DNA from: Nemertoderma westbladi
Taxonomy: Eukaryota; Xenacoelomorpha; Nemertodermatida; Nemertodermatidae
NCBI GenBank assembly: GCA_032718475.1
Contig: JAUCBJ010000742.1
Span: 62,001 to 126,000, forward strand
Reading direction: 5' to 3'
DNA length: 64,000 nucleotides
Shown here: piece by piece, positions 32,028-45,900 of the stretch
Numbering within the stretch: the first letter of the stretch is position 1
Layout: the number at the start of each line of letters is the position of its first letter
Program-made: the position numbers and the translations under genes
Notes under the pieces: generated by a model
What the model was told of the DNA's origin: nothing
Databases searched by the model: none
Seen by the model: only the letters and a program-made list of their open reading frames with translations

Positions 32028-35000
32028 CAGGACAGGTGAGATATTGGGAAACTACAACCAGGACAGGTGAGATATTGGGAAACTACAACCAGGACAGGTG
32101 AGATATTGGGAAAATACAACCAGGACAGGTGAGATATTGGGAAACTACAAACCAGGACAGGTGAGATATTGGGAAAATACAACCAGGACAGGTGAGATAT
32201 TGGTAAACTACAAACCAGGACAGGTGAGATATTGGGAAAATACAACCAGGACAGGTGAGATATTGGGAAACTACAACCCAGGACAGGTGAGATATTGGGA
32301 AACTACAACCCAGGACAGGTGAGATATTGGGAAAATACAACCAGGACAGGTGAGATATTGGGAAAATACAACCAGGACAGGTGAGATATTGGGAAACTAC
32401 AACCCAGGACAGGTGAGATATTGGTAAACTACAACCCAGGACAGGTGAGATATTGGGAAAATACAACCAGGACAGGTGAGATATTGGGAAACTACAACCC
32501 AGGACAGGTGAGATATTGGGAAACTACAACCAGGACAGGTGAGATATTGGGAAAATACAACCAGGACAGGTGAGATATTGGTAAACTACAACCCAGGACA
32601 GGTGAGATATTGGGAAAATACAACCAGGACAGGTGAGATATTGGTAAACTACAACCCAGGACAGGTGAGATATTGGGAAACTACAAACCAGGACAGGTGA
32701 GATATTGGGAAAATACAACCAGGACAGGTGAGATATTGGGAAACTACAACCCAGGACAGGTGAGATATTGGGAAAATACAACCAGGACAGGTGAGATATT
32801 GGTAAACTACAACCCAGGACAGGTGAGATATTGGTAAACTACAACCAGGACAGGTGAGATATTGGGAAAATACAACCAGGACAGGTGAGATATTGGGAAA
32901 CTACAAACCAGGACAGGTGAGATATTGGGAAAATACAACCCAGGACAGGTGAGATATTGGGAAACTACAAACCAGGACAGGTGAGATATTGGGAAAATAC
33001 AACCAGGACAGGTGAGATATTGGGAAACTACAACCAGGACAGGTGAGATATTGGGAAAATACAACCAGGACAGGTGAGATATTGGGAAACTACAAACCAG
33101 GACAGGTGAGATATTGGGAAAATACAACCAGGACAGGTGAGATATTGGTAAACTACAACCCAGGACAGGTGAGATATTGGGAAAATACAACCCAGGACAG
33201 GTGAGATATTGGGAAAATACAACCAGGACAGGTGAGATATTGGTAAACTACAACCCAGGACAGGTGAGATATTGGTAAACTACAAACCAGGACAGGTGAG
33301 ATATTGGGAAAATACAACCAGGACAGGTGAGATATTGGTAAACTACAACCCAGGACAGGTGAGATATTGGGAAACTACAACCCAGTACAGGTGAGATATT
33401 GGGAAACTACAACCAGGACAGGTGAGATATTGGGAAAATACAACCAGGACAGGTGAGATATTGGGAAACTACAAACCAGGACAGGTGAGATATTGGGAAA
33501 ATACAACCAGGACAGGTGAGATATTGGTAAACTACAACCCAGGACAGGTGAGATATTGGTAAACTACAAACCAGGACAGGTGAGATATTGGGAAAATACA
33601 ACCAGGACAGGTGAGATATTGGGAAACTACAAACCAGGACAGGTGAGATATTGGGAAAATACAACCCAGGACAGGTGAGATATTGGGAAACTACAAACCA
33701 GGACAGGTGAGATATTGGGAAAATACAACCAGGACAGGTGAGATATTGGGAAACTACAAACCAGGACAGGTGAGATATTGGGAAAATACAACCAGGACAG
33801 GTGAGATATTGGGAAACTACAAACCAGGACAGGTGAGATATTGGGAAAATACAACCAGGACAGGTGAGATATTGGTAAACTACAAACCAGGACAGGTGAG
33901 ATATTGGGAAAATACAACCCAGGACAGGTGAGATATTGGGAAAATACAACCAGGACAGGTGAGATATTGGTAAACTACAACCCAGGACAGGTGAGATATT
34001 GGTAAACTACAAACCAGGACAGGTGAGATATTGGGAAAATACAACCAGGACAGGTGAGATATTGGTAAACTACAACCCAGGACAGGTGAGATATTGGGAA
34101 ACTACAACCCAGTACAGGTGAGATATTGGGAAAATACAACCAGGACAGGTGAGATATTGGGAAAATACAACCAGGACAGGTGAGATATTGGGAAACTACA
34201 ACCCAGGACAGGTGAGATATTGGTAAACTACAACCCAGGACAGGTGAGATATTGGGAAAATACAACCAGGACAGGTGAGATATTGGGAAACTACAACCCA
34301 GGACAGGTGAGATATTGGGAAAATACAACCAGGACAGGTGAGATATTGGTAAACTACAACCAGGACAGGTGAGATATTGGGAAACTACAACCCAGTACAG
34401 GTGAGATATTGGGAAACTACAACCCAGGGCAGGTGAGATATTGGGAAAATACAACCAGGACAGGTGAGATATTGGTAAACTACAACCCAGGACAGGTGAG
34501 ATATTGGTAAACTACAACCCAGGACAGGTGAGATATTGGGAAAATACAACCCAGGGCAGGTGAGATATTGGGAAAATACAACCAGGACAGGTGAGATATT
34601 GGTAAACTACAACCCAGGACAGGTGAGATATTGGGAAACTACAACCCAGGACAGGTGAGATATTGGGAAAATACAACCAGGACAGGTGAGATATTGGTAA
34701 ACTACAACCAGGACAGGTGAGATATTGGGAAACTACAACCCAGTACAGGTGAGATATTGGGAAACTACAACCCAGGGCAGGTGAGATATTGGGAAAATAC
34801 AACCAGGACAGGTGAGATATTGGTAAACTACAACCCAGGACAGGTGAGATATTGGGAAAATACAACCAGGACAGGTGAGATATTGGTAAACTACAACCAG
34901 GACAGGTGAGATATTGGGAAACTACAACCCAGTACAGGTGAGATATTGGGAAACTACAACCCAGGGCAGGTGAGATATTGGGAAAATACAACCAGGACAG

Positions 35001-36920
35001 GTGAGATATTGGTAAACTACAACCAGGACAGGTGAGATATTGGGAAACTACAACCCAGGGCAGGTGAGATATTGGGAAAATACAACCAGGACAGGTGAGA
35101 TATTGGTAAACTACAACCAGGACAGGTGAGATATTGGGAAACTACAACCCAGGGCAGGTGAGATATTGGGAAAATACAACCAGGACAGGTGAGATATTGG
35201 TAAACTACAACCAGGACAGGTGAGATATTGGGAAACTACAACCCAGTACAGGTGAGATATTGGGAAACTACAACCCAGGGCAGGTGAGATATTGGGAAAA
35301 TACAACCAGGACAGGTGAGATATTGGTAAACTACAACCCAGGACAGGTGAGATATTGGGAAAATACAACCAGGACAGGTGAGATATTGGTAAACTACAAC
35401 CAGGACAGGTGAGATATTGGGAAACTACAACCCAGTACAGGTGAGATATTGGGAAACTACAACCCAGGGCAGGTGAGATATTGGGAAAATACAACCAGGA
35501 CAGGTGAGATATTGGTAAACTACAACCCAGGACAGGTGAGATATTGGTAAACTACAACCCAGGACAGGTGAGATATTGGTAAACTACAACCCAGGACAGG
35601 TGAGATATTGGGAAACTACAACCCAGGACAGGTGAGATATTGGGAAAATACAACCAGGACAGGTGAGATATTGGTAAACTACAACCAGGACAGGTGAGAT
35701 ATTGGGAAACTACAACCCAGGGCAGGTGAGATATTGGGAAAATACAACCAGGACAGGTGAGATATTGGTAAACTACAACCCAGGACAGGTGAGATATTGG
35801 TAAACTACAACCCAGGACAGGTGAGATATTGGGAAAATACAACCAGGACAGGTGAGATATTGGTAAACTACAACCCAGGACAGGTGAGATATTGGTAAAC
35901 TACAACCAGGACAGGTGAGATATTGGGAAACTACAACCCAGGACAGGTGAGATATTGGGAAAATACAACCAGGACAGGTGAGATATTGGTAAACTACAAC
36001 CAGGACAGGTGAGATATTGGGAAACTACAACCCAGTACAGGTGAGATATTGGGAAACTACAACCCAGGGCAGGTGAGATATTGGTAAACTACAACCCAGG
36101 ACAGGTGAGATATTGGGAAAATACAACCAGGACAGGTGAGATATTGGTAAACTACAACCAGGACAGGTGAGATATTGGGAAACTACAACCCAGTACAGGT
36201 GAGATATTGGGAAACTACAACCCAGGGCAGGTGAGATATTGGTAAACTACAACCCAGGACAGGTGAGATATTGGGAAAATACAACCAGGACAGGTGAGAT
36301 ATTGGGAAACTACAACCCAGGACAGGTGAGATATTGGGAAAATACAACCAGGACAGGTGAGATATTGGTAAACTACAACCAGGACAGGTGAGATATTGGG
36401 AAACTACAACCAGGACAGGTGAGATATTGGGAAACTACAACCCAGTACAGGTGAGATATTGGGAAACTACAACCCAGGGCAGGTGAGATATTGGTAAACT
36501 ACAACCCAGGACAGGTGAGATATTGGGAAAATACAACCAGGACAGGTGAGATATTGGTAAACTACAACCAGGACAGGTGAGATATTGGGAAACTACAACC
36601 CAGTACAGGTGAGATATTGGGAAACTACAACCCAGGGCAGGTGAGATATTGGTAAACTACAACCCAGGACAGGTGAGATATTGGGAAAATACAACCAGGA
36701 CAGGTGAGATATTGGTAAACTACAACCAGGACAGGTGAGATATTGGGAAACTACAACCCAGTACAGGTGAGATATTGGGAAACTACAACCCAGGGCAGGT
36801 GAGATATTGGTAAACTACAACCCAGGACAGGTGAGATATTGGTAAACTACAACCCAGGACAGGTGAGATATTGGGAAACTACAACCAGGACAGGTGAGAT
36901 ATTGGGAAAATACAACCAGG
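32028..36920 (+). repeat. Array domain dominated by GGGAAA-core units
   Basis: From the end of the 15.4-kb duplicated tract to about 36.9 kb the GCGAAAA core almost disappears and GGGAAAA/GGGAAAC cores dominate, with CAAACC units in the first half (32.1-34.0 kb) and CCCAGTACAG units in the second. The change is abrupt at both ends. The cyclic use of a limited variant set shows local homogenisation within the single array. Confidence 0.8.
36031..36780 (+). repeat. 158-bp (5-unit) higher-order repeat
   Basis: The CCCAGTACAG variant recurs at 36031, 36189, 36441, 36599 and 36757, so the spacing is 158 bp except for one 252-bp interval. The five-unit order (GGGAAAA, GGTAAAC with two C, GGGAAAC with CAGTACAG, GGGAAAC with CAGGGCAG, GGTAAAC) is kept. 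Related, less regular copies occur from 34.1 kb and one near 39181. Confidence 0.8.
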
Positions 36921-39900
36921 ACAGGTGAGATATTGGGAAAATACAACCAGGACAGGTGAGATATTGGTAAACTACAACCCAGGACAGGTGAGATATTGGT
37001 AAACTACAACCCAGGACAGGTGAGATATTGGTAAACTACAACCCAGGGCAGGTGAGATATTGGTAAACTACAACCCAGGACAGGTGAGATATTGGTAAAC
37101 TACAACCCAGGACAGGTGAGATATTGCGAAAATACAACCCAGGACAGGTGAGATATTGCGAAAATACAACCAGGACAGGTGAGATATTGGTAAACTACAA
37201 CCCAGGACAGGTGAGATATTGGTAAACTACAACCCAGGACAGGTGAGATATTGGTAAACTACAACCCAGGACAGGTGAGATATTGGTAAACTACAACCCA
37301 GGGCAGGTGAGATATTGGTAAACTACAACCCAGGACAGGTGAGATATTGGTAAACTACAACCCAGGGCAGGTGAGATATTGGTAAACTACAACCCAGGAC
37401 AGGTGAGATATTGGTAAACTACAACCCAGGACAGGTGAGATATTGGTAAACTACAACCCAAGACAGGTGAGATATTGCGAAAATACAACCCAGGATAGGT
37501 GAGATATTGGTAAACTACAACCCAGGACAGGTGAGATATTGGTAAACTACAACCCAGGACAGGTGAGATATTGGTAAACTACAACCCAGGACAGGTGAGA
37601 TATTGGTAAACTACAACCCAGGACAGGTGAGATATTGGTAAACTACAACCCAGGGCAGGTGAGATATTGGTAAACTACAACCCAGGACAGGTGAGATATT
37701 GGTAAACTACAACCCAGGACAGGTGAGATATTGCGAAAATACAACCCAGGACAGGTGAGATATTGCGAAAATACAACCAGGACAGGTGAGATATTGGTAA
37801 ACTACAACCCAGGACAGGTGAGATATTGGTAAACTACAACCCAGGACAGGTGAGATATTGGTAAACTACAACCCAGGACAGGTGAGATATTGGTAAACTA
37901 CAACCCAGGGCAGGTGAGATATTGGTAAACTACAACCCAGGACAGGTGAGATATTGGTAAACTACAACCCAGGGCAGGTGAGATATTGGTAAACTACAAC
38001 CCAGGACAGGTGAGATATTGGTAAACTACAACCCAGGACAGGTGAGATATTGGTAAACTACAACCCAAGACAGGTGAGATATTGCGAAAATACAACCCAG
38101 GATAGGTGAGATATTGGTAAACTACAACCCAGGACAGGTGAGATATTGGTAAACTACAACCCAGGACAGGTGAGATATTGGTAAACTACAACCCAGGACA
38201 GGTGAGATATTGGTAAACTACAACCCAGGACAGGTGAGATATTGGTAAACTACAACCCAGGACAGGTGAGATATTGGTAAACTACAACCCAGGACAGGTG
38301 AGATATTGGTAAACTACAACCCAGGACAGGTGAGATATTGGTAAACTACAACCCAGGACAGGTGAGATATTGGTAAACTACAACCCAGGGCAGGTGAGAT
38401 ATTGCGAAAATACAACCCAGGATAGGTGAGATATTGGTAAACTACAACCCAGGACAGGTGAGATATTGGTAAACTACAACCCAGGACAGGTGAGATATTG
38501 GTAAACTACAACCCAGGACAGGTGAGATATTGGTAAACTACAACCCAGGACAGGTGAGATATTGGTAAACTACAACCCAAGACAGGTGAGATATTGCGAA
38601 AATACAACCCAGGATAGGTGAGATATTGGTAAACTACAACCCAGGACAGGTGAGATATTGGTAAACTACAACCCAGGACAGGTGAGATATTGGTAAACTA
38701 CAACCCAGGACAGGTGAGATATTGGTAAACTACAACCCAGGGCAGGTGAGATATTGCGAAAATACAACCCAGGATAGGTGAGATATTGGTAAACTACAAC
38801 CCAGGACAGGTGAGATATTGGTAAACTACAACCCAGGACAGGTGAGATATTGGTAAACTACAACCCAGGACAGGTGAGATATTGGTAAACTACAACCCAG
38901 GACAGGTGAGATATTGGGAAAATACAACCAGGACAGGTGAGATATTGGTAAACTACAACCAGGACAGGTGAGATATTGGGAAACTACAACCAGGACAGGT
39001 GAGATATTGGTAAACTACAACCAGGACAGGTGAGATATTGGGAAACTACAACCCAGGGCAGGTGAGATATTGGTAAACTACAACCCAGGACAGGTGAGAT
39101 ATTGGGAAAATACAACCAGGACAGGTGAGATATTGGTAAACTACAACCAGGACAGGTGAGATATTGGGAAACTACAACCCAGTACAGGTGAGATATTGGG
39201 AAACTACAACCCAGGGCAGGTGAGATATTGGTAAACTACAACCCAGGACAGGTGAGATATTGGTAAACTACAACCCAGGACAGGTGAGATATTGGGAAAA
39301 TACAACCAGGACAGGTGAGATATTGGGAAAATACAACCAGGACAGGTGAGATATTGGGAAAATACAACCAGGACAGGTGAGATATTGGTAAACTACAACC
39401 CAGGACAGGTGAGATATTGGTAAACTACAACCCAGGACAGGTGAGATATTGGTAAACTACAACCCAGGGCAGGTGAGATATTGGTAAACTACAACCCAGG
39501 ACAGGTGAGATATTGGTAAACTACAACCCAGGGCAGGTGAGATATTGGTAAACTACAACCCAGGACAGGTGAGATATTGGTAAACTACAACCCAGGACAG
39601 GTGAGATATTGGTAAACTACAACCCAGGGCAGGTGAGATATTGCGAAAATACAACCCAGGATAGGTGAGATATTGGTAAACTACAACCCAGGACAGGTGA
39701 GATATTGGTAAACTACAACCCAGGACAGGTGAGATATTGGTAAACTACAACCCAGGACAGGTGAGATATTGGTAAACTACAACCAGGACAGGTGAGATAT
39801 TGGTAAACTACAACCCAGGACAGGTGAGATATTGGTAAACTACAACCCAGGACAGGTGAGATATTGCGAAAATACAACCCAGGATAGGTGAGATATTGGT

Positions 39901-42900
39901 AAACTACAACCCAGGAGAGGTGAGATATTGGTAAACTACAACCCAGGACAGGTGAGATATTGGTAAACTACAACCCAGGAGAGGTGAGATATTGGTAAAC
40001 TACAACCCAGGACAGGTGAGATATTGGTAAACTACAACCCAGGACAGGTGAGATATTGGGAAACTACAACCCAGGACAGGTGAGATATTGGTAAACTACA
40101 ACCCAGGACAGGTGAGATATTGGGAAAATACAACCAGGACAGGTGAGATATTGGGAAACTACAACCAGGACAGGTGAGATATTGGGAAAATACAACCGAG
40201 GACAGGTGAGATATTGGGAAAATACAACCAGGACAGGTGAGATATTGGTAAACTACAACCCAGGGCAGGTGAGATATTGGGAAACTACAACCCAGGACAG
40301 GTGAGATATTGGTAAACTACAACCCAGGACAGGTGAGATATTGGGAAACTACAACCCAGGACAGGTGAGATATTGGTAAACTACAACCCAGGACAGGTGA
40401 GATATTGGGAAAATACAACCAGGACAGGTGAGATATTGGTAAACTACAACCCAGGACAGGTGAGATATTGGTAAACTACAACCCAGGACAGGTGAGATAT
40501 TGGTAAACTACAACCCAGGACAGGTGAGATATTGGGAAAATACAACCGAGGACAGGTGAGATATTGGGAAAATACAACCCAGGGCAGGTGAGATATTGGG
40601 AAACTACAACCCAGGACAGGTGAGATATTGGTAAACTACAACCCAGGACAGGTGAGATATTGGGAAAATACAACCAGGACAGGTGAGATATTGGTAAACT
40701 ACAACCCAGGACAGGTGAGATATTGGTAAACTACAACCCAGGACAGGTGAGATATTGGTAAACTACAACCCAGGACAGGTGAGATATTGGTAAACTACAA
40801 CCCAGGACAGGTGAGATATTGGGAAAATACAACCAGGACAGGTGAGATATTGGGAAACTACAACCAGGACAGGTGAGATATTGGTAAACTACAACCAGGA
40901 CAGGTGAGATATTGGTAAACTACAACCCAGGACAGGTGAGATATTGGTAAACTACAACCCAGGACAGGTGAGATATTGCGAAAATACAACCCAGGACAGG
41001 TGAGATATTGCGAAAAAACAACCCAGGGCAGGTGAGATATTGGTAAACTACAACCCAGGACAGGTGAGATATTGGTAAACTACAACCCAGGACAGGTGAG
41101 ATATTGGTAAACTACAACCCAGGACAGGTGAGATATTGGTAAACTACAACCCAGGACAGGTGAGATATTGCGAAAATACAACCCAGGACAGGTGAGATAT
41201 TGCGAAAAAACAACCCAGGGCAGGTGAGATATTGGTAAACTACAACCCAGGGCAGGTGAGATATTGGTAAACTACAACCCAAGACAGGTGAGATATTGGG
41301 AAAATACAACCAGGACAGGTGAGATATTGGTAAACTACAACCCAGGGTAGGTGAGATATTGGTAAACTACAACCCAGGACAGGTGAGATATTGGTAAACT
41401 ACAAACCAGGACAGGTGAGATATTGGTAAACTACAACCCAGGACAGGTGAGATATTGGGAAACTACAACCCAGGACAGGTGAGATATTGGTAAACTACAA
41501 CCCAGGACAGGTGAGATATTGCGAAAATACAACCCAGGACAGGTGAGATATTGGTAAACTACAACCCAGGGCAGGTGAGATATTGGTAAACTACAACCCA
41601 GGACAGGTGAGATATTGGTAAACTACAACCCAGGACAGGTGAGATATTGGGAAAATACAACCCAGGACAGGTGAGATATTGGTAAACTACAACCCAGGAC
41701 AGGTGAGATATTGGGAAAATACAACCAGGACAGGTGAGATATTGGGAAAATACAACCAGGACAGGTGAGATATTGGTAAACTACAACCCAGGACAGGTGA
41801 GATATTGGGAAACTACAACCCAGGACAGGTGAGATATTGGTAAACTACAACCCAGGACAGGTGAGATATTGGTAAACTACAACCCAGGACAGGTGAGATA
41901 TTGGGAAATTACAACCTAAGGACAGGTGAGATATTGGTAAACTACAACCCAGGGCAGGTGAGATATTGCGAAAATACAACCAGGACAGGTGAGATATTGG
42001 TAAACTACAACCCAGGACAGGTGAGATATTGGTAAACTACAACCCAGGACAGGTGAGATATTGGGAAATTACAACCTAAGGACAGGTGAGATATTGGTAA
42101 ACTACAACCCAGGGCAGGTGAGATATTGCGAAAATACAACCAGGACAGGTGAGATATTGGTAAACTACAACCCAGGACAGGTGAGATATTGGTAAACTAC
42201 AACCCAGGACAGGTGAGATATTGGTAAACTACAACCCAGGACAGGTGAGATATTGGGAAAATACAACCAGGACAGGTGAGATATTGGGAAAATACAACCC
42301 AGGACAGGTGAGATATTGGGAAACTACAACCCAGGACAGGTGAGATATTGGTAAACTACAACCCAGGACAGGTGAGATATTGGTAAACTACAACCCAGGA
42401 CAGGTGAGATATTGGGAAATTACAACCTAAGGACAGGTGAGATATTGGTAAACTACAACCCAGGGCAGGTGAGATATTGGTAAACTACAACCCAGGACAG
42501 GTGAGATATTGGTAAACTACAACCCAGGACAGGTGAGATATTGGTAAACTACAACCCAGGACAGGTGAGATATTGGTAAACTACAACCCAGGGCAGGTGA
42601 GATATTGGTAAACTACAACCCAGGACAGGTGAGATATTGGTAAACTACAACCCAGGACAGGTGAGATATTGGTAAACTACAACCCAGGGCAGGTGAGATA
42701 TTGGTAAACTACAACCCAGGACAGGTGAGATATTGGGAAACTACAACCCAGGGCAGGTGAGATATTGGTAAACTACAACCCAGGACAGGTGAGATATTGC
42801 GAAAATACAACCCAGGACAGGTGAGATATTGGTAAACTACAACCCAGGACAGGTGAGATATTGGTAAACTACAACCCAGGACAGGTGAGATATTGCGAAA

Positions 42901-45900
42901 ATACAACCCAGGACAGGTGAGATATTGGTAAACTACAACCAGGACAGGTGAGATATTGGTAAACTACAACCCAGGGCAGGTGAGATATTGGTAAACTACA
43001 ACCAGGACAGGTGAGATATTGGTAAACTACAACCCAGGACAGGTGAGATATTGGTAAACTACAACCCAGGACAGGTGAGATATTGGTAAACTACAACCCA
43101 AGACAGGTGAGATATTGGTAAACTACAACCCAAGACAGGTGAGATAATGGTAAACTACAACCCAGGACAGGTGAGATATTGCGAAAATACAACCCAGGAC
43201 AGGTGAGATATTGGTAAACTACAACCAGGACAGGTGAGATATTGGTAAACTACAACCCAGGACAGGTGAGATATTGGTAAACTACAACCCAGGACAGGTG
43301 AGATATTGCGAAAATACAACCAGGACAGGTGAGATATTGCGAAAAAACAACCCAGGGCAGGTGAGATATTGGTAAACTACAACCCAGGGCAGGTGAGATA
43401 TTGGTAAACTACAACCCAAGACAGGTGAGATATTGGGAAAATACAACCAGGACAGGTGAGATATTGGTAAACTACAACCCAGGGTAGGTGAGATATTGGT
43501 AAACTACAACCCAGGACAGGTGAGATATTGGTAAACTACAAACCAGGACAGGTGAGATATTGGTAAACTACAACCCAGGACAGGTGAGATATTGGGAAAC
43601 TACAACCCAGGACAGGTGAGATATTGGTAAACTACAACCCAGGACAGGTGAGATATTGCGAAAATACAACCCAGGACAGGTGAGATATTGGTAAACTACA
43701 ACCTAGGACAGGTGAGATATTGGTAAACTACAACCGAGGACAGGTGAGATATTGGTAAACTACAACCCAGGACAGGTGAGATATTGCGAAAATACAACCC
43801 AGGACAGGTGAGATATTGGTAAACTACAACCCAGGACAGGTGAGATATTGCGAAAATACAACCCAGGACAGGTGAGATATTGGTAAACTACAACCAGGAC
43901 AGGTGAGATATTGGGAAACTACAACCCAGGACAGGTGAGATATTGGTAAACTACAACCCAGGACAGGTGAGATATTGCGAAAATACAACCCAGGACAGGT
44001 GAGATATTGGTAAACTACAACCAGGACAGGTGAGATATTGGTAAACTACAACCCAGGACAGGTGAGATATTGGTAAACTACAACCAGGACAGGTGAGATA
44101 TTGGTAAACTACAACCCAGGGCAGGTGAGATATTGGTAAACTACAACCAGGACAGGTGAGATATTGGTAAACTACAACCCAGGACAGGTGAGATATTGGT
44201 AAACTACAACCCAGGACAGGTGAGATATTGGTAAACTACAACCCAAGACAGGTGAGATATTGGTAAACTACAACCCAAGACAGGTGAGATAATGGTAAAC
44301 TACAACCCAGGGCAGGTGAGATATTGCGAAAATACAACCCAGGACAGGTGAGATATTGCGAAAATACAACCCAGGACAGGTGAGATATTGCGAAAAAACA
44401 ACCCAGGGCAGGTGAGATATTGGTAAACTACAACCCAGGACAGGTGAGATATTGGTAAACTACAACCCAGGACAGGTGAGATATTGGTAAACTACAACCC
44501 AGGACAGGTGAGATATTGGTAAACTACAACCCAGGACAGGTGAGATATTGGTAAACTACAACCCAGGACAGGTGAGATATTGGTAAACTACAACCCAGGA
44601 CAGGTGAGATATTGCGAAAATACAACCCAGGGCAGGTGAGATATTGGTAAACTACAACCCAGGACAGGTGAGATATTGCGAAAATACAACCAGGACAGGT
44701 GAGATATTGGTAAACTACAACCCAAGACAGGTGAGATATTGGGAAAATACAACCCAGGGCAGGTGAGATATTGGTAAACTACAACCCAGGGCAGGTGAGA
44801 TATTGCGAAAATACAACCCAGGACAGGTGAGATATTGGTAAACTACAACCCAAGACAGGTGAGATATTGGGAAAATACAACCAGGACAGGTGAGATATTG
44901 GTAAACTACAACCCAGGGTAGGTGAGATATTGGTAAACTACAACCCAGGACAGGTGAGATATTGGTAAACTACAAACCAGGACAGGTGAGATATTGGTAA
45001 ACTACAACCCAGGACAGGTGAGATATTGGGAAACTACAACCCAGGACAGGTGAGATATTGGTAAACTACAACCCAGGACAGGTGAGATATTGCGAAAATA
45101 CAACCCAGGACAGGTGAGATATTGGTAAACTACAACCCAGGACAGGTGAGATATTGCGAAAATACAACCAGGACAGGTGAGATATTGCGAAAATACAACC
45201 AGGACAGGTGAGATATTGGTAAACTACAACCCGGGACAGGTGAGATATTGGTAAACTACAACCCAGGACAGGTGAGATATTGGTAAACTACAACCCAGGA
45301 CAGGTGAGATATTGGTAAACTACAACCCAGGACAGGTGAGATATTGGTAAACTACAACCCAGGACAGGTGAGATATTGGTAAACTACAACCGAGGACAGG
45401 TGAGATATTGGTAAACTACAACCCAGGGCAGGTGAGATATTGGTAAACTACAACCCAGGACAGGTGAGATATTGGTAAACTACAACCCAGGACAGGTGAG
45501 ATATTGGTAAACTACAACCCAGGACAGGTGAGATATTGGTAAACTACAACCCAGGACAGGTGAGATATTGGTAAACTACAACCCAGGACAGGTGAGATAT
45601 TGCGAAAATACAACCCAGGACAGGTGAGATATTGGTAAACTACAACCCAGGACAGGTGAGATATTGCGAAAATACAACCCAGGGCAGGTGAGATATTGGT
45701 AAACTACAACCCAGGACAGGTGAGATATTGGTAAACTACAACCAGGACAGGTGAGATATTGGTAAACTACAACCAGGACAGGTGAGATATTGGTAAACTA
45801 CAACCTAGGACAGGTGAGATATTGGTAAACTACAACCCAGGACAGGTGAGATATTGGTAAACTACAACCCAGGACAGGTGAGATATTGGTAAACTACAAC

